DNA of 17,638 nucleotides from an uncultured Kineosporia sp. Its GTDB lineage: Bacteria > Actinomycetota > Actinomycetes > Actinomycetales > Kineosporiaceae. Below, in pieces: positions 1-7,189 of the stretch. The number at the start of each line of letters is the position of its first letter. Within the stretch, counting starts at the first letter, position 1. The position numbers and the translations under genes were made by a program. The notes beneath the pieces were generated by a model. The model was not told the origin of the DNA. It was given only the letters and a program-made list of their open reading frames with translations, and did no database searches. The stretch lies in the NCBI GenBank assembly GCA_937859855.1, contig CALMAR010000344.1:1-17638 (forward strand), read 5' to 3'.

Positions 1-846
1 GGGATCACTCATGCCGATCAGCGAGACGACGCGCTGCTGGGGCGGACCGGCGTCCTCGAGGCCCTCCTCGGCGACAGCTATCAGGTCGGTACCCGGTAGC
101 CGCACCGCCGAGTGGGCGGCGCAGCCGTTGCCGTAGGCACCGTCCCATGCCAGTGAGGATGGCGCACCCACCCGGCCGTCAGCCTCTAACGGGTGAACGG
201 TGATCCCGCCGTCCCGCCAGGCGCCGTAGGCATAGCCGGCCCCTACGGTGGCATGGTGCAGTGACACCCGGCGGTTCGGTCCCCAGGTTTGCTCAGGCTC
301 TTCACCCGGACCGAGCCCAGGAAGCCAGTAACGCTGAACCTCCACCGGTTTCTCCGGACGCGAGACATCGAGCACCAGGAGGAGAGCCTCGACGTGGCCG
401 GGCGGAAAGGCCGACGCATAGGCACGGTCGGAGCCATCGAACCAGAGGCGGTGCACGCCGGCGCCTCCGACGTCGGCGAATCCGATCTCCCGGGGCTGGC
501 TGGGGGTCGAGACGTCGAATATGCCTACCCCGGCGGCAAATTCCCACTCGGTCGAGAACAGCGTGCGCCCAGGGTCGAAGTCGGCTGGGGCCGACCACAT
601 GTCCGGCCCATTGGCGATCATCAGTAGATCACCCTGCACCTGGAGGTGCACCGACCAGGATCCGGGCGGGGCAGGGATGAAGCTGAGCACGCGCGGGGAA
701 CGGGGATCGGCCAGGTCGACCTCGGTGACGCCGTTGGAGAAGAGGTGGGAGACGAAGACGCGGGAACCGGTGCCGACTACCTGCAGGCCATCGGGGCGCC
801 CATCCAGGAGGCTGTTGCTGAGGTGGCGCAGACCCGACAGCTCCAT
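1..846 (-). CDS. LVIVD-type beta-propeller repeat protein, C-terminus cut by window edge
   Basis: An uninterrupted frame of 282 codons runs from an ATG at 846 to the left edge without a stop, so the C-terminus is outside the window. The start is supported by an AAGGGAG ribosome site about 8 bases upstream. The protein has no signal peptide. Its sequence repeats short beta-strand units such as GVTEVDLADPRSPRVLSF, VGIFDVSTPSQPREIGFADV and LLVLDVSRPEKPVEVQRY. The recurring pattern hydrophobic-D-(V/L)-(S/A)-x-P-x-x-P-x-x-hydrophobic is the hallmark of LVIVD-repeat and related beta-propeller proteins. These usually act as binding scaffolds, and no catalytic residues can be assigned. The gene is divergent from the isochorismatase-like gene. 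The fold call is fairly safe; the function is unknown. Confidence 0.75.
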   Translation of the reverse strand, partial: MELSGLRHLSNSLLDGRPDGLQVVGTGSRVFVSHLFSNGVTEVDLADPRSPRVLSFIPAPPGSWSVHLQVQGDLLMIANGPDMWSAPADFDPGRTLFSTEWEFAAGVGIFDVSTPSQPREIGFADVGGAGVHRLWFDGSDRAYASAFPPGHVEALLLVLDVSRPEKPVEVQRYWLPGLGPGEEPEQTWGPNRRVSLHHATVGAGYAYGAWRDGGITVHPLEADGRVGAPSSLAWDGAYGNGCAAHSAVRLPGTDLIAVAEEGLEDAGPPQQRVVSLIGMSDP

Positions 847-918
847 GCCGCCATCTCCCTTCACTGGCCGATGGCACTAGAGTACAGAGACTACATCTGT
901 TATGCAGAAAGGAAATCG
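847..918. promoter_or_regulatory. Divergent promoter region with 17-bp dyad (ACAGA-N7-TCTGT)
   Basis: These 72 bases separate two divergent starts and are clearly richer in A/T than the flanking genes. An inverted repeat, ACAGA at 884-888 and TCTGT at 896-900, sits midway and could be an operator for both genes. On the minus strand TACTCT is a possible -10. No convincing -35 was found, so promoter positions remain open. Confidence 0.4.
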
Positions 919-1506
919 ATGTCGGTGCTGAAATTGGAGTCGCTGCTGTCCGGCGATCTCGCCGTGGCTGTGCTGCTGCTGCATCTGCAGAACGAGGTGG
1001 TCGACCCGGATGGTCTCGTCGGCCGCAACGGTCTGGCCGGCGTGGTGGCCGAGCACGGGGTGATAGCCGCGGCGAGAGCGGCTAGCGAGGCGGCTGAGGC
1101 CGTGGCGGCCCCCGTGCTGCACGTGGTCTTCGAGGCCCTGGCCGGTTCCTGCACCTCAACCGCCCGGGGCCTGCGCAGCGGAGCCCGCGACGGCTTTGTG
1201 GCCGGCTCGTGGGGAACGCAGGTCGCTACCGGACTGAGCCGTCCTGATGATCATGTGCTGGTTCACGACACCATGAGCGCCTTCGCCGGCACCGGCCTGG
1301 CTTCGATTCTGCGCTCCCGTGGCATCGGGCGCGTCGTCCTGGGTGGCGTCAGCACACATCTGGTCGTCAGTGCTACCGCCTTCGCCGCCGCTGACGAGGG
1401 ATTCGAGATGGCGGTGCTGGCCGATGCCTGTGCGGCACCGACCGCGTCGATGCACGAGTCCGCGCTGGCCCAGATGGCGATCATCGGCGACGTTGTCAGC
1501 CTGTGA
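919..1506 (+). CDS. Isochorismatase-fold (cysteine hydrolase superfamily) protein, catalytic triad replaced
   Basis: A 195-residue protein of the normal length for the isochorismatase-like hydrolases. ATG 919 is chosen because GAAAGGA lies 5-6 bases upstream; the frame stays open further upstream but has no ribosome site there. Fold landmarks are visible: LLLHLQNEVVDP (20-30), MSAFAGTGL (119-127), GGVSTHLVVSATA (142-154) and the final ADA motif (168-170). Family enzymes use Asp, Lys and Cys. Here the Asp position of the (V/I)DxQN motif is His22, the Lys six residues before the conserved Phe is His116, and the Cys three residues after the conserved Thr is Val149. The protein therefore probably cannot perform the usual nucleophilic chemistry and may bind a ligand or partner. 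It converges on the binding-protein gene, with 24 bases between them. Confidence 0.85.
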   Translation: MSVLKLESLLSGDLAVAVLLLHLQNEVVDPDGLVGRNGLAGVVAEHGVIAAARAASEAAEAVAAPVLHVVFEALAGSCTSTARGLRSGARDGFVAGSWGTQVATGLSRPDDHVLVHDTMSAFAGTGLASILRSRGIGRVVLGGVSTHLVVSATAFAAADEGFEMAVLADACAAPTASMHESALAQMAIIGDVVSL

Positions 1507-1530
1507 GCATGCCCGGCCAATGATCGCGGC

Positions 1531-2442
1531 CTAGGGCAGGAAACTCTGGTCGTAGACATCCTCGAGCCGGACCTGGCGCTGCGGTGTCAGCGTGCCAGCC
1601 CGCCGCATCGTCTCCAGCGTCTTCTCCATCGCCTCAGGGTTGACCCGCAGATCGATTGGAATTGGCCGTACGCGCAAGAAATCGGCCCAGCCGCGCTGCG
1701 CTGATTCCCGGCTGACATGCATCTTCTGGACAACCAGGTCAACCATCAGGTCGGTGTTCGAGGGGTCATAAAGGGCGGCCACAGCAGCGCTCAGTGCGGT
1801 CATCACCCGGTTGGCCGTCTGCGCGGCCGCCGGATCTTGCAGCCATTCACGGCGGGCGTTCACCGTGACGAACTGATAGCGAGGAACCACGTCGGCGACG
1901 TCACCCAGGATGCTCAGACCCCTGGCGGCGGCGTCATAGGTGGCCGGGACGTTGAGGATGCCAGCCGCGATCCGGCCTTCCAGCAGCGCGTCGAAACGCA
2001 CCGATCCGACACCGATGGGTTCGATCCGCACATCAGCCGTGTCAACCCCGGCTCGGGTCAGCATCTCCAGCATCAGTAACGCGGTGCCTTCGGTGGCCGA
2101 CGACGCCCCCAGGGTCGCGCCCGCCAGCTGACTCAGCGACGTGATGCCCGGAGCGCCCATCAGGCTGAGCAGCAGGATGGAGGTGGTGCCACCGATCATC
2201 ACGAGTTCGCTGTCCGGGGCGGCCTGGCTGAGGATGCCCTCCGGAGCGCCCAGAGCGATATCGAACTCGCCCGAGCGCAGCCGATCGATCGCCCCTTGCA
2301 CGCTGTAGGTGCGGGTCACCGACACATCCAGGCCGTGCGCCGCGAACAGCCCGGTCACCTCGGCGTACCAGAAAGCACTGAAGTCCATGATGTCGGCGAT
2401 CACGCCCAGGCGCACCGGCGTGAGCTGCGGCTGATCGGTCAT
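1531..2442 (-). CDS. NMT1/THI5-like (NitT/TauT family) substrate-binding protein without signal peptide
   Basis: A 303-residue protein with the two-lobed type II periplasmic-binding fold typical of NitT/TauT/SsuA/THI5 proteins. Visible signatures are VRLGVIADIMDFSAFWYAEV near the N-terminus (10-29), GLFAAHGLDV (31-40), the RLRSGEFDIALG segment before the first crossover, and GVGSVRFDALLEGRIAAGIL in the second lobe. The start is fixed by a 4-base ATGA overlap with the aldolase upstream, and translation is probably coupled. From this start there is no hydrophobic signal sequence and no lipobox, so the product appears cytoplasmic. No permease or ATPase gene is near. It may be an intracellular ligand-binding or THI5-like enzyme rather than a transporter component. 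The family call is strong; the role is unknown. Confidence 0.8.
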   Translation of the reverse strand: MTDQPQLTPVRLGVIADIMDFSAFWYAEVTGLFAAHGLDVSVTRTYSVQGAIDRLRSGEFDIALGAPEGILSQAAPDSELVMIGGTTSILLLSLMGAPGITSLSQLAGATLGASSATEGTALLMLEMLTRAGVDTADVRIEPIGVGSVRFDALLEGRIAAGILNVPATYDAAARGLSILGDVADVVPRYQFVTVNARREWLQDPAAAQTANRVMTALSAAVAALYDPSNTDLMVDLVVQKMHVSRESAQRGWADFLRVRPIPIDLRVNPEAMEKTLETMRRAGTLTPQRQVRLEDVYDQSFLP

Positions 2443-3152
2443 GACGATGCCTCAACGGGCCGCAGCGGCGGAAGGCCGCGCTTGAGGTACTCCCAGACGC
2501 TCAGCACCGCGTCACCGCCATAGATGTGCTCGCGTTTGGACCACGATTCCTTTTCGTCCGACCAAGTCGGCCAGCCCGGAAATCCGTTGGTCAGCATCTG
2601 CTGCTGGCAGGCCATTTCGAGCAGAACGGCCGCCACGGTGGCCTCCCGTACGTCGGCCCCGACCGTGACGATGCCGTGATTGACCAGAAAGATCGCATGC
2701 GCCGGGCCCAGCTGAGCGGCCACGGCCTTGCCGAGTTCGGGAGTGATGATCAGGTCAGCGGTGTCGGTGAAGCGGGGCACACCATGCGGTGTGAAGAAGT
2801 TGGCCGCATGACTGACCGGCAGCAGCGTTGTGCCGGAGGCGGCCAGGGCAACCGAGTACGGGCTGTGCACGTGCACGACTCCGCCGACATCCGGGCGGGC
2901 CGCCATCACCTCGGTGTGGATGGGGTACTCACGGTGCCGCACGCCGTCTCCCTCGAGGACGGCGCCGCTGGGGGCCACCAGATGGACCCGGTCCGGTGTT
3001 ATCTCGTCGAGTCCCCAGCCCGCGGCCTTCAGCCAGATTCCGCGGCCCTGTTCGTCGCGGGCCGACGCGTGACCCCACACCAGGTCGCTGTGACCGGCGC
3101 TGGCGAGAATCCGGGCAGCGGTCGCCACAAGCTCACGTGGATCTTCAGACAT
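2439..3152 (-). CDS. Class II aldolase/adducin family protein (possible decarboxylase)
   Basis: A 237-residue zinc-dependent class II aldolase fold. The metal ligands are visible as VVHVHSPYS (His94, His96) and LVNHGIV (His159). Glu81 in the HTEVMAARPD segment is the likely catalytic acid. The glycine-rich substrate loop reads GHASAR (27-32) instead of the GNxS of sugar-phosphate aldolases. GHxS is often seen in family members annotated as decarboxylases or aromatic-acid enzymes, so L-fuculose-phosphate-type activity is not assumed. ATG 3152 is preceded by GGAAGAGG. The stop overlaps the start of the binding-protein gene by 4 bases, making a two-gene operon. The actual substrate cannot be told from sequence. 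Confidence 0.87.
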   Translation of the reverse strand: MSEDPRELVATAARILASAGHSDLVWGHASARDEQGRGIWLKAAGWGLDEITPDRVHLVAPSGAVLEGDGVRHREYPIHTEVMAARPDVGGVVHVHSPYSVALAASGTTLLPVSHAANFFTPHGVPRFTDTADLIITPELGKAVAAQLGPAHAIFLVNHGIVTVGADVREATVAAVLLEMACQQQMLTNGFPGWPTWSDEKESWSKREHIYGGDAVLSVWEYLKRGLPPLRPVEASS

Positions 3153-3224
3153 ACCAGACCTCTTCCCCGGACATCCCCAATTCTGCTACCTGCCCACCGT
3201 ACAGCAGAGCAAGCTTCTTCTCTA

Positions 3225-3236
3225 CAGAGCGCTCTG
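3225..3236. promoter_or_regulatory. Perfect 12-bp palindrome upstream of the aldolase operon
   Basis: CAGAGCGCTCTG is a perfect palindrome located 73-84 bases upstream of the aldolase start, in the 164-base gap 3153-3316. Its left half with the preceding bases, TACAGAG (3223-3229), also occurs at 883-889 in the divergent promoter of the left-hand genes. It may be a regulator site. No regulator gene lies next to it. Confidence 0.35.
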
Positions 3237-3316
3237 GGTGAGTGTCTTAATCAGCAGATACTGCCATGCGGCCGCTGCCCATGGCGGCGCTGGGCTGCCA
3301 GGCCTCATCTTGGCGG

Positions 3317-3832
3317 TCACCGGGTTAGTACCACTGCCACCACAATCAGAACACTCCAGACCAGTGCGAAAAGAACCGGCACCAATCGGAAGAACAGCAG
3401 GCTGCGTCGCTGGTCGGAGCGCAGACGATGATAGGCGGCGGCATGACCAGGCAATCCTGACGGTCCGGATGAGAGCTCAGCGTCGCGCTCCATCAGGTCC
3501 GACAGCTCGGCCGTCCACGCCAGCACAAGCCTGGCGGTGGAAGCGACTCCGGGCCAGGTGAGAAGGGCCAGCAGCAGACCTAGCACCGACAGGACCGGTG
3601 ACACGACGGCCGAGAAAGTCGTACCCCAGGCCGTGCCGTTACCCATGGCCGTGGTGTACGCAATGGTCAGAAATGCCTCAGCGCTCAGAAGGGCGTTGGT
3701 CCGGTCATGCAGCAACCCAAGCTCGAATCGCAGCTCAGCTCTGATGAAGGCCGCACGCTGGTCACCAGGCACATCGGCATCTTCGACCCTAGCCAGCTGT
3801 CCGGCGAGTCCGTGCTGAGTGCTCACTCGCAC
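3317..3832 (-). CDS. Small membrane protein of unknown function
   Basis: A protein of 171 residues from GTG 3832; a second in-frame GTG at 3826 is equally possible, as neither has a strong ribosome site. It has an amphipathic N-terminal half with FIRAELRFELGLLHDRTNALLS (29-50), a membrane segment at about 71-93, a charged cytoplasmic loop (101-145) and a C-terminal membrane helix at about 149-170 that ends directly before the stop. A third, weaker hydrophobic stretch lies at 50-64. The layout loosely resembles small bacterial RipA-like or SLATT-like membrane proteins, but I cannot confirm membership. The gene starts inside the 3' end of the diguanylate cyclase gene (44-base overlap), so the two are almost certainly co-transcribed and perhaps translationally coupled. 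Confidence 0.7.
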   Translation of the reverse strand: MRVSTQHGLAGQLARVEDADVPGDQRAAFIRAELRFELGLLHDRTNALLSAEAFLTIAYTTAMGNGTAWGTTFSAVVSPVLSVLGLLLALLTWPGVASTARLVLAWTAELSDLMERDAELSSGPSGLPGHAAAYHRLRSDQRRSLLFFRLVPVLFALVWSVLIVVAVVLTR

Positions 3833-4943
3833 TCAGTTCCGTCTGCCCTGGAACTCTGCTGAATCCAGCCCAGTCCAGCTCCTGTATCCGCACGCGGTCA
3901 CGCCCGGCATTCTTCGCTTCGTACAGCAAAGAGTCGGCGAGCCCTAAGAAATATTCGAATACCGAATCCGAAGGACGTTGGAGCGCGAGCGAAGCGTAGG
4001 CGGCACCGACACTGATGGTCACAGGATGAGCTGGGGATCCGATCAAAAACTCAGCGACGTGCTGGCGTATTCTCTCGGCCAGCACATGGGCGTCAGCAGG
4101 ATCCTTCATGCTGGCGAGTATGGCGAATTCTTCGCCACCCAGCCTTACCGCCAGATCGTCGGGCCGGATGGCGTCCCTGATCCGATGAGCGATGTTCTGA
4201 AGCACATGATCCCCGGCTTTGTGCCCAAGACTGTCGTTTATTTTCTTGAAGTGGTCGACGTCGACAACAAATATGGCGAAAATATGGCGATCGCGACGAG
4301 CCCGAGCCATCATCGCCGGATATTGGCTGGCCATCCCACGTCGGTTCAGCAGCCCGGTGAGCTGGTCCAAGGTGGAAAGTGCCTCTGCCCGCTTCCTTTC
4401 TGCGTCCAGCGCCCCTCTCATGACCGAGACAAATCCGGTTACCACGACGACGGAAACTGAGATCAGGAAGGCTCCGTAGACTCTCTGGTCAGCTAGTTCG
4501 TCAGCGCGCAGTGAGACGAACCAGACCACGGAAATGCTGGCCAGTCCAAATATGACGACTGGTTTCGGCGGAACGAACAGAGCGACCATGAGCGGCGGGA
4601 ACATGAGCGTCGACGTGAGTTGCTCGGCCAGCACCGGTTCTTGGGCGTTGGCTGCGATTCCGGCCAGCAGGACCAGTACGAAGCTGGCGAACGCCAGCCA
4701 TTCCTGCTCAGTGATGTTCCGCCGGATGGCTCCGTAACCTAGACAAAATAGGAACGACGTACCGCCGACCCAGAGCAGTGGCAGGACTCGCCTGTCAAAG
4801 GTGCCGCTCGACGGAGCAGTGATGAGGAGAACACTCGACACCAGCGCCCCGAAGGGAGAAGAAGCGATGAGGGCCAGCCTCCGGCCATCCGGGCCCGCCA
4901 ATGAGAGATCGCCGAAGCGGCTCGGCCGCTCTCTTCTCGTCAC
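3789..4943 (-). CDS. Membrane-bound diguanylate cyclase (GGDEF domain)
   Basis: Makes c-di-GMP from two GTP. Of 384 residues, the first ~175 hold about six hydrophobic segments (roughly 22-42, 52-72, 82-100, 108-126, 128-146, 155-175) with no recognised sensor motif. A short linker leads to a full GGDEF domain. The domain shows DQLTGLLNRRG (193-203), metal-binding VDVDHFKKIND with Asp230, GGEEF at 269-273, and an RxxD product-inhibition site at 260-263 exactly as spaced in PleD. The cyclase is therefore expected to be active and feedback-inhibited. GTG 4943 is chosen because GGAGGAG lies 5 bases upstream; an ATG at 5000 in the same frame has no ribosome site. The C-terminal tail (about 352-384) is Ser/Arg-rich. 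The 3' end overlaps the downstream membrane-protein gene by 44 bases. Confidence 0.93.
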   Translation of the reverse strand: MTRRERPSRFGDLSLAGPDGRRLALIASSPFGALVSSVLLITAPSSGTFDRRVLPLLWVGGTSFLFCLGYGAIRRNITEQEWLAFASFVLVLLAGIAANAQEPVLAEQLTSTLMFPPLMVALFVPPKPVVIFGLASISVVWFVSLRADELADQRVYGAFLISVSVVVVTGFVSVMRGALDAERKRAEALSTLDQLTGLLNRRGMASQYPAMMARARRDRHIFAIFVVDVDHFKKINDSLGHKAGDHVLQNIAHRIRDAIRPDDLAVRLGGEEFAILASMKDPADAHVLAERIRQHVAEFLIGSPAHPVTISVGAAYASLALQRPSDSVFEYFLGLADSLLYEAKNAGRDRVRIQELDWAGFSRVPGQTELSASEHSARTRRTAG

Positions 4944-5269
4944 GCGCGCTCCTCCGATGCACCAGCCGCCTCCCCACATCGACCGATATACCGGCGGCAT
5001 TGAGCGCCCGCCGCCATCGGTGTCGGGCGGGCTCTACCCGCCCGCGGGCGCGCACGAGTGCGCGCGAGGATTCGCTTGGCCTCTTGGGCTGACCAAACGT
5101 CCAGCTAAGGGCCGGCCAAGTCGCTTCGGCATGCATCGGCTGATCCGGGCCAGAACCCGCCACGCGGCGCACCGGCCGGTCGGGGAGGCCGCCGTTCGGG
5201 TAGCCCTCCTCTAGTTCAAGACCAGAGCGCGGCGGAGCGAGTCCACCGCATCGCGCCGGGGAACGGTGA
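4944..5269. other. 326-base gene-free interval between cyclase and aldo/keto reductase
   Basis: No frame here shows coding character or similarity that I recognise. It holds the two hairpins listed separately and, on the minus strand, an AT-rich core at 4983-4994 (CCGGTATATCGG, nearly palindromic). This core offers the only plausible -10 (TATATC) for the cyclase, about 40 bases upstream of its GTG. The remaining sequence is featureless GC-rich DNA. Confidence 0.5.
5024..5065 (-). terminator. Two adjacent perfect hairpins, possible terminator of the aldo/keto reductase transcript
   Basis: Arm pair CGGGCGGG (5024-5031) and CCCGCCCG (5037-5044) has a 5-base loop. Three bases further, GCGCGCAC (5048-5055) and GTGCGCGC (5058-5065) form a second 8-bp stem around a 2-base centre. 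They lie about 205 bases after the aldo/keto reductase stop and 80 bases before the cyclase start. There is no U-tract, which is common for actinobacterial terminators, so a regulatory rather than terminating role is possible. Confidence 0.4.
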
Positions 5270-6169
5270 TTACTGCGCTGCCCCGGCCAGCCTGGCCATG
5301 TCGTTGGGGGACAGCTGAATCTGGGCCGAGGCGAGATTGTCCTCGAGATGATCGCGCCGCGAGGTCCCTGGAATGGGAAGTATGCGGTCCGACACCGCCA
5401 GCAGCCACGCCAGGGCGACCTGCCCGACAGTGGCGTTGTGACTTTTCGCGATCTCGGCCAGGGGTCCATCGCTGCCATCGAGCCCGCCCTGGGCCAGGGG
5501 AGCCCAGGGAATCAGACCCAGTCCCTGCTGCTCGCAGACGTCGAGCACGTCCTGCGCACTGCGGTCGCCGACGTTGTACCGGCTCTGCACGGTGGCGATG
5601 TCCGCGATCTGCCGCGCCTGCGCCAGTTGGCCGACGGTGACCTGGGACAGGCCAATAGCGACGATCTTGCCCTCGTCCTGCAGCTTCTTGAGTTCCCCGA
5701 CCTGATCGGCGAGCGGGACCTTCGGGTCGATCCGGTGCAACTGGAACAGGTCGATCTGGTCGACTCCGAGGCGCCGCAGGCTCATCAAGGCCTGCTGCCG
5801 CAGATACTCCGGGCGTCCTACCGGCGGCCACGCGGCCGGTCCGAGGCGCTTGGGGCCAGATTCGGTGTCGATGACGTCAGGGCCGTTGCGGGTGAGGCCG
5901 GCTTTGGTCGCGATCACGACATCGTCCGGATAGGGCTTGAGGGCCTCGCGGACGATGTCCTCAGCAACATGTGGGCCGTAGGAGTCCGCGGTGTCAATGA
6001 ATTGGACGCCGAGTTCCACGGCCCGCCGGACAACGGCCACGCATTCGTTGCGGTCTGCGGGCTCGCCCCAGATGCCGCGACCAGTAAGCCGCATCGTTCC
6101 GAAGCCGAGTCGCGAAACCTGTTTGCCAGCGACGTCGAAGGTGCCGGTCAGCTTACTCAGAGCGCTCAT
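5270..6169 (-). CDS. Aldo/keto reductase
   Basis: A 299-residue NAD(P)H-dependent oxidoreductase with the (alpha/beta)8 barrel of the AKR superfamily. The full catalytic tetrad is present: Asp59 and Tyr64 in FIDTADSYG, Lys89 in VIATKAG and His145 in LFQLHRID. C-terminal cofactor-binding landmarks are LPIPGTSRRDHLEDNLAS and the earlier QSRYN segment. Length and ending match the short bacterial AKRs related to oxidoreductases of aldehydes and ketones. The ATG overlaps the stop of the upstream MmyB-type regulator by 4 bases, so the two are translationally coupled and the regulator probably controls this enzyme. The physiological substrate is unknown. Confidence 0.93.
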   Translation of the reverse strand: MSALSKLTGTFDVAGKQVSRLGFGTMRLTGRGIWGEPADRNECVAVVRRAVELGVQFIDTADSYGPHVAEDIVREALKPYPDDVVIATKAGLTRNGPDVIDTESGPKRLGPAAWPPVGRPEYLRQQALMSLRRLGVDQIDLFQLHRIDPKVPLADQVGELKKLQDEGKIVAIGLSQVTVGQLAQARQIADIATVQSRYNVGDRSAQDVLDVCEQQGLGLIPWAPLAQGGLDGSDGPLAEIAKSHNATVGQVALAWLLAVSDRILPIPGTSRRDHLEDNLASAQIQLSPNDMARLAGAAQ

Positions 6170-7062
6170 ATCGGTTCTCCATCCGTACGGTTCTGGTCCA
6201 TGGCCAGCGGCTGGCTAGGGAGGCCCGGTTCGTTCGAGACGTCGGCCTCCGGCAGAAAGCGGCGCAGCCGGCGGAGGCCGTCGGCGCTGGTACTTCCGGG
6301 CTCGGCGGTGTACACGAACACCTGCTGGCCGGGGGCGTCGGCGACGTTGAACGCTTGATAGCGCAGGTGAAGGTCACCCACCCGACCGTGATGCAGGTGC
6401 TTGTGCTCGTTGCTGCGGGGATGCACCTCGCGGCGAGCCCAATAGCTGAGGAATGCCGGGCTGCGCACGGTGAGTTCGCCGATGATCGCCTTGACGTGCG
6501 GGTCGTCCGGAAACGGTGCGGATCCGGCTCGGAGGTTGCTGACCACGCCGCGGGCGGCGTGATCCCAGTCGGCGTAGAAGCCGGCCGCAGCCGGATCGAG
6601 GAACACCATCCGCGCCAAGTTGTCGAATCGGGTGAAACCGCTGTACAACGCCCGGGCCAGCGGATTGGCAGCCAGCACATCCAGAGCCGGCCCGGTCAGC
6701 GTCGCCGGGGCGTCGATGGTCTCGGTCAGAAAATCCAGCAGCACTGGGCCGATCGCTCGCGGGGAGTTCACGAGGGCTGCTTGGGGCACTGGCTGGGCGA
6801 GGCGAAACAGATAGCTCGCCGCATGGTTGTCCAGGTGCAGTACCCGGGCCAGGGCGTCGAGGACCTGATCGGAGGGATGTCGCTCGCGGCCTTGCTCCAA
6901 TCGGGTGTAGTAGTCGACGCTCACGCCCGCGAGAAGCGCAACTTCCTCCCGGCGCAGGCCGGGCACCCGGCGCTCCGTGCCTTCGGCGAGTCCCGCCTCG
7001 GCCGGGCTGACGTCTGCGCGCCTGGCCCTCAGGAACTCGCCCAGGTCGTTGCCGGCGTCCAC
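6166..7062 (-). CDS. MmyB-type helix-turn-helix transcriptional regulator
   Basis: A DNA-binding regulator of 298 residues. The N-terminus ELGEFLRARR-like segment (6-16), VPGLRREEVALLAGVS (33-48) and DYYTRLEQGRERHPS (50-64) form the XRE-type HTH characteristic of this actinobacterial family. Residues ~105-275 match the MmyB-like ligand-binding domain, with signatures LDVLAANPLARAL, NLARMVFLDPAAAGFYADW and HHGRVGDLHLRYQAF. Family members typically sense a small lipophilic or aromatic ligand and often control an adjacent dehydrogenase or reductase. The start is GTG 7062, giving the usual family N-terminus, although the ribosome site is weak. It overlaps the aldo/keto reductase by 4 bases and is divergent from the esterase-like gene, so it may control both directions. 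Confidence 0.93.
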   Translation of the reverse strand: MDAGNDLGEFLRARRADVSPAEAGLAEGTERRVPGLRREEVALLAGVSVDYYTRLEQGRERHPSDQVLDALARVLHLDNHAASYLFRLAQPVPQAALVNSPRAIGPVLLDFLTETIDAPATLTGPALDVLAANPLARALYSGFTRFDNLARMVFLDPAAAGFYADWDHAARGVVSNLRAGSAPFPDDPHVKAIIGELTVRSPAFLSYWARREVHPRSNEHKHLHHGRVGDLHLRYQAFNVADAPGQQVFVYTAEPGSTSADGLRRLRRFLPEADVSNEPGLPSQPLAMDQNRTDGEPI

Positions 7063-7189
7063 GCTCGCGATGGTAACCAGCTCGATGACCGCCGTGCCTG
7101 GCTGTGTCGCACCCTGTCAAGGTGTCCGGGGCTCTCCTATCGTTCCCGGGTGGCCGCCCGTGGCCGAGGCGCATGGAGAGGGAGCCCAG
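7063..7189. promoter_or_regulatory. Divergent promoter region between MmyB regulator and esterase
   Basis: This 127-base gap contains a TTGACA hexamer on the minus strand (7120-7115), a plausible -35 for the regulator. On the plus strand TATCGT (7138-7143) is a plausible -10 for the hydrolase. The interrupted repeat CACC-N7-GGTG lies at 7110-7124. The regulator may bind here, but no strong dyad marks the operator. Confidence 0.4.

Noticed and set aside
646..918. Longer N-terminus for the isochorismatase-like protein
   Set aside because: The extension overlaps the propeller gene in antisense, lacks family similarity and has no ribosome site; ATG 919 has one.
5348..6358. A 336-codon plus-strand open frame opposite the aldo/keto reductase
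   Set aside because: Antisense shadow of an enzyme with a complete catalytic tetrad and no domain of its own.
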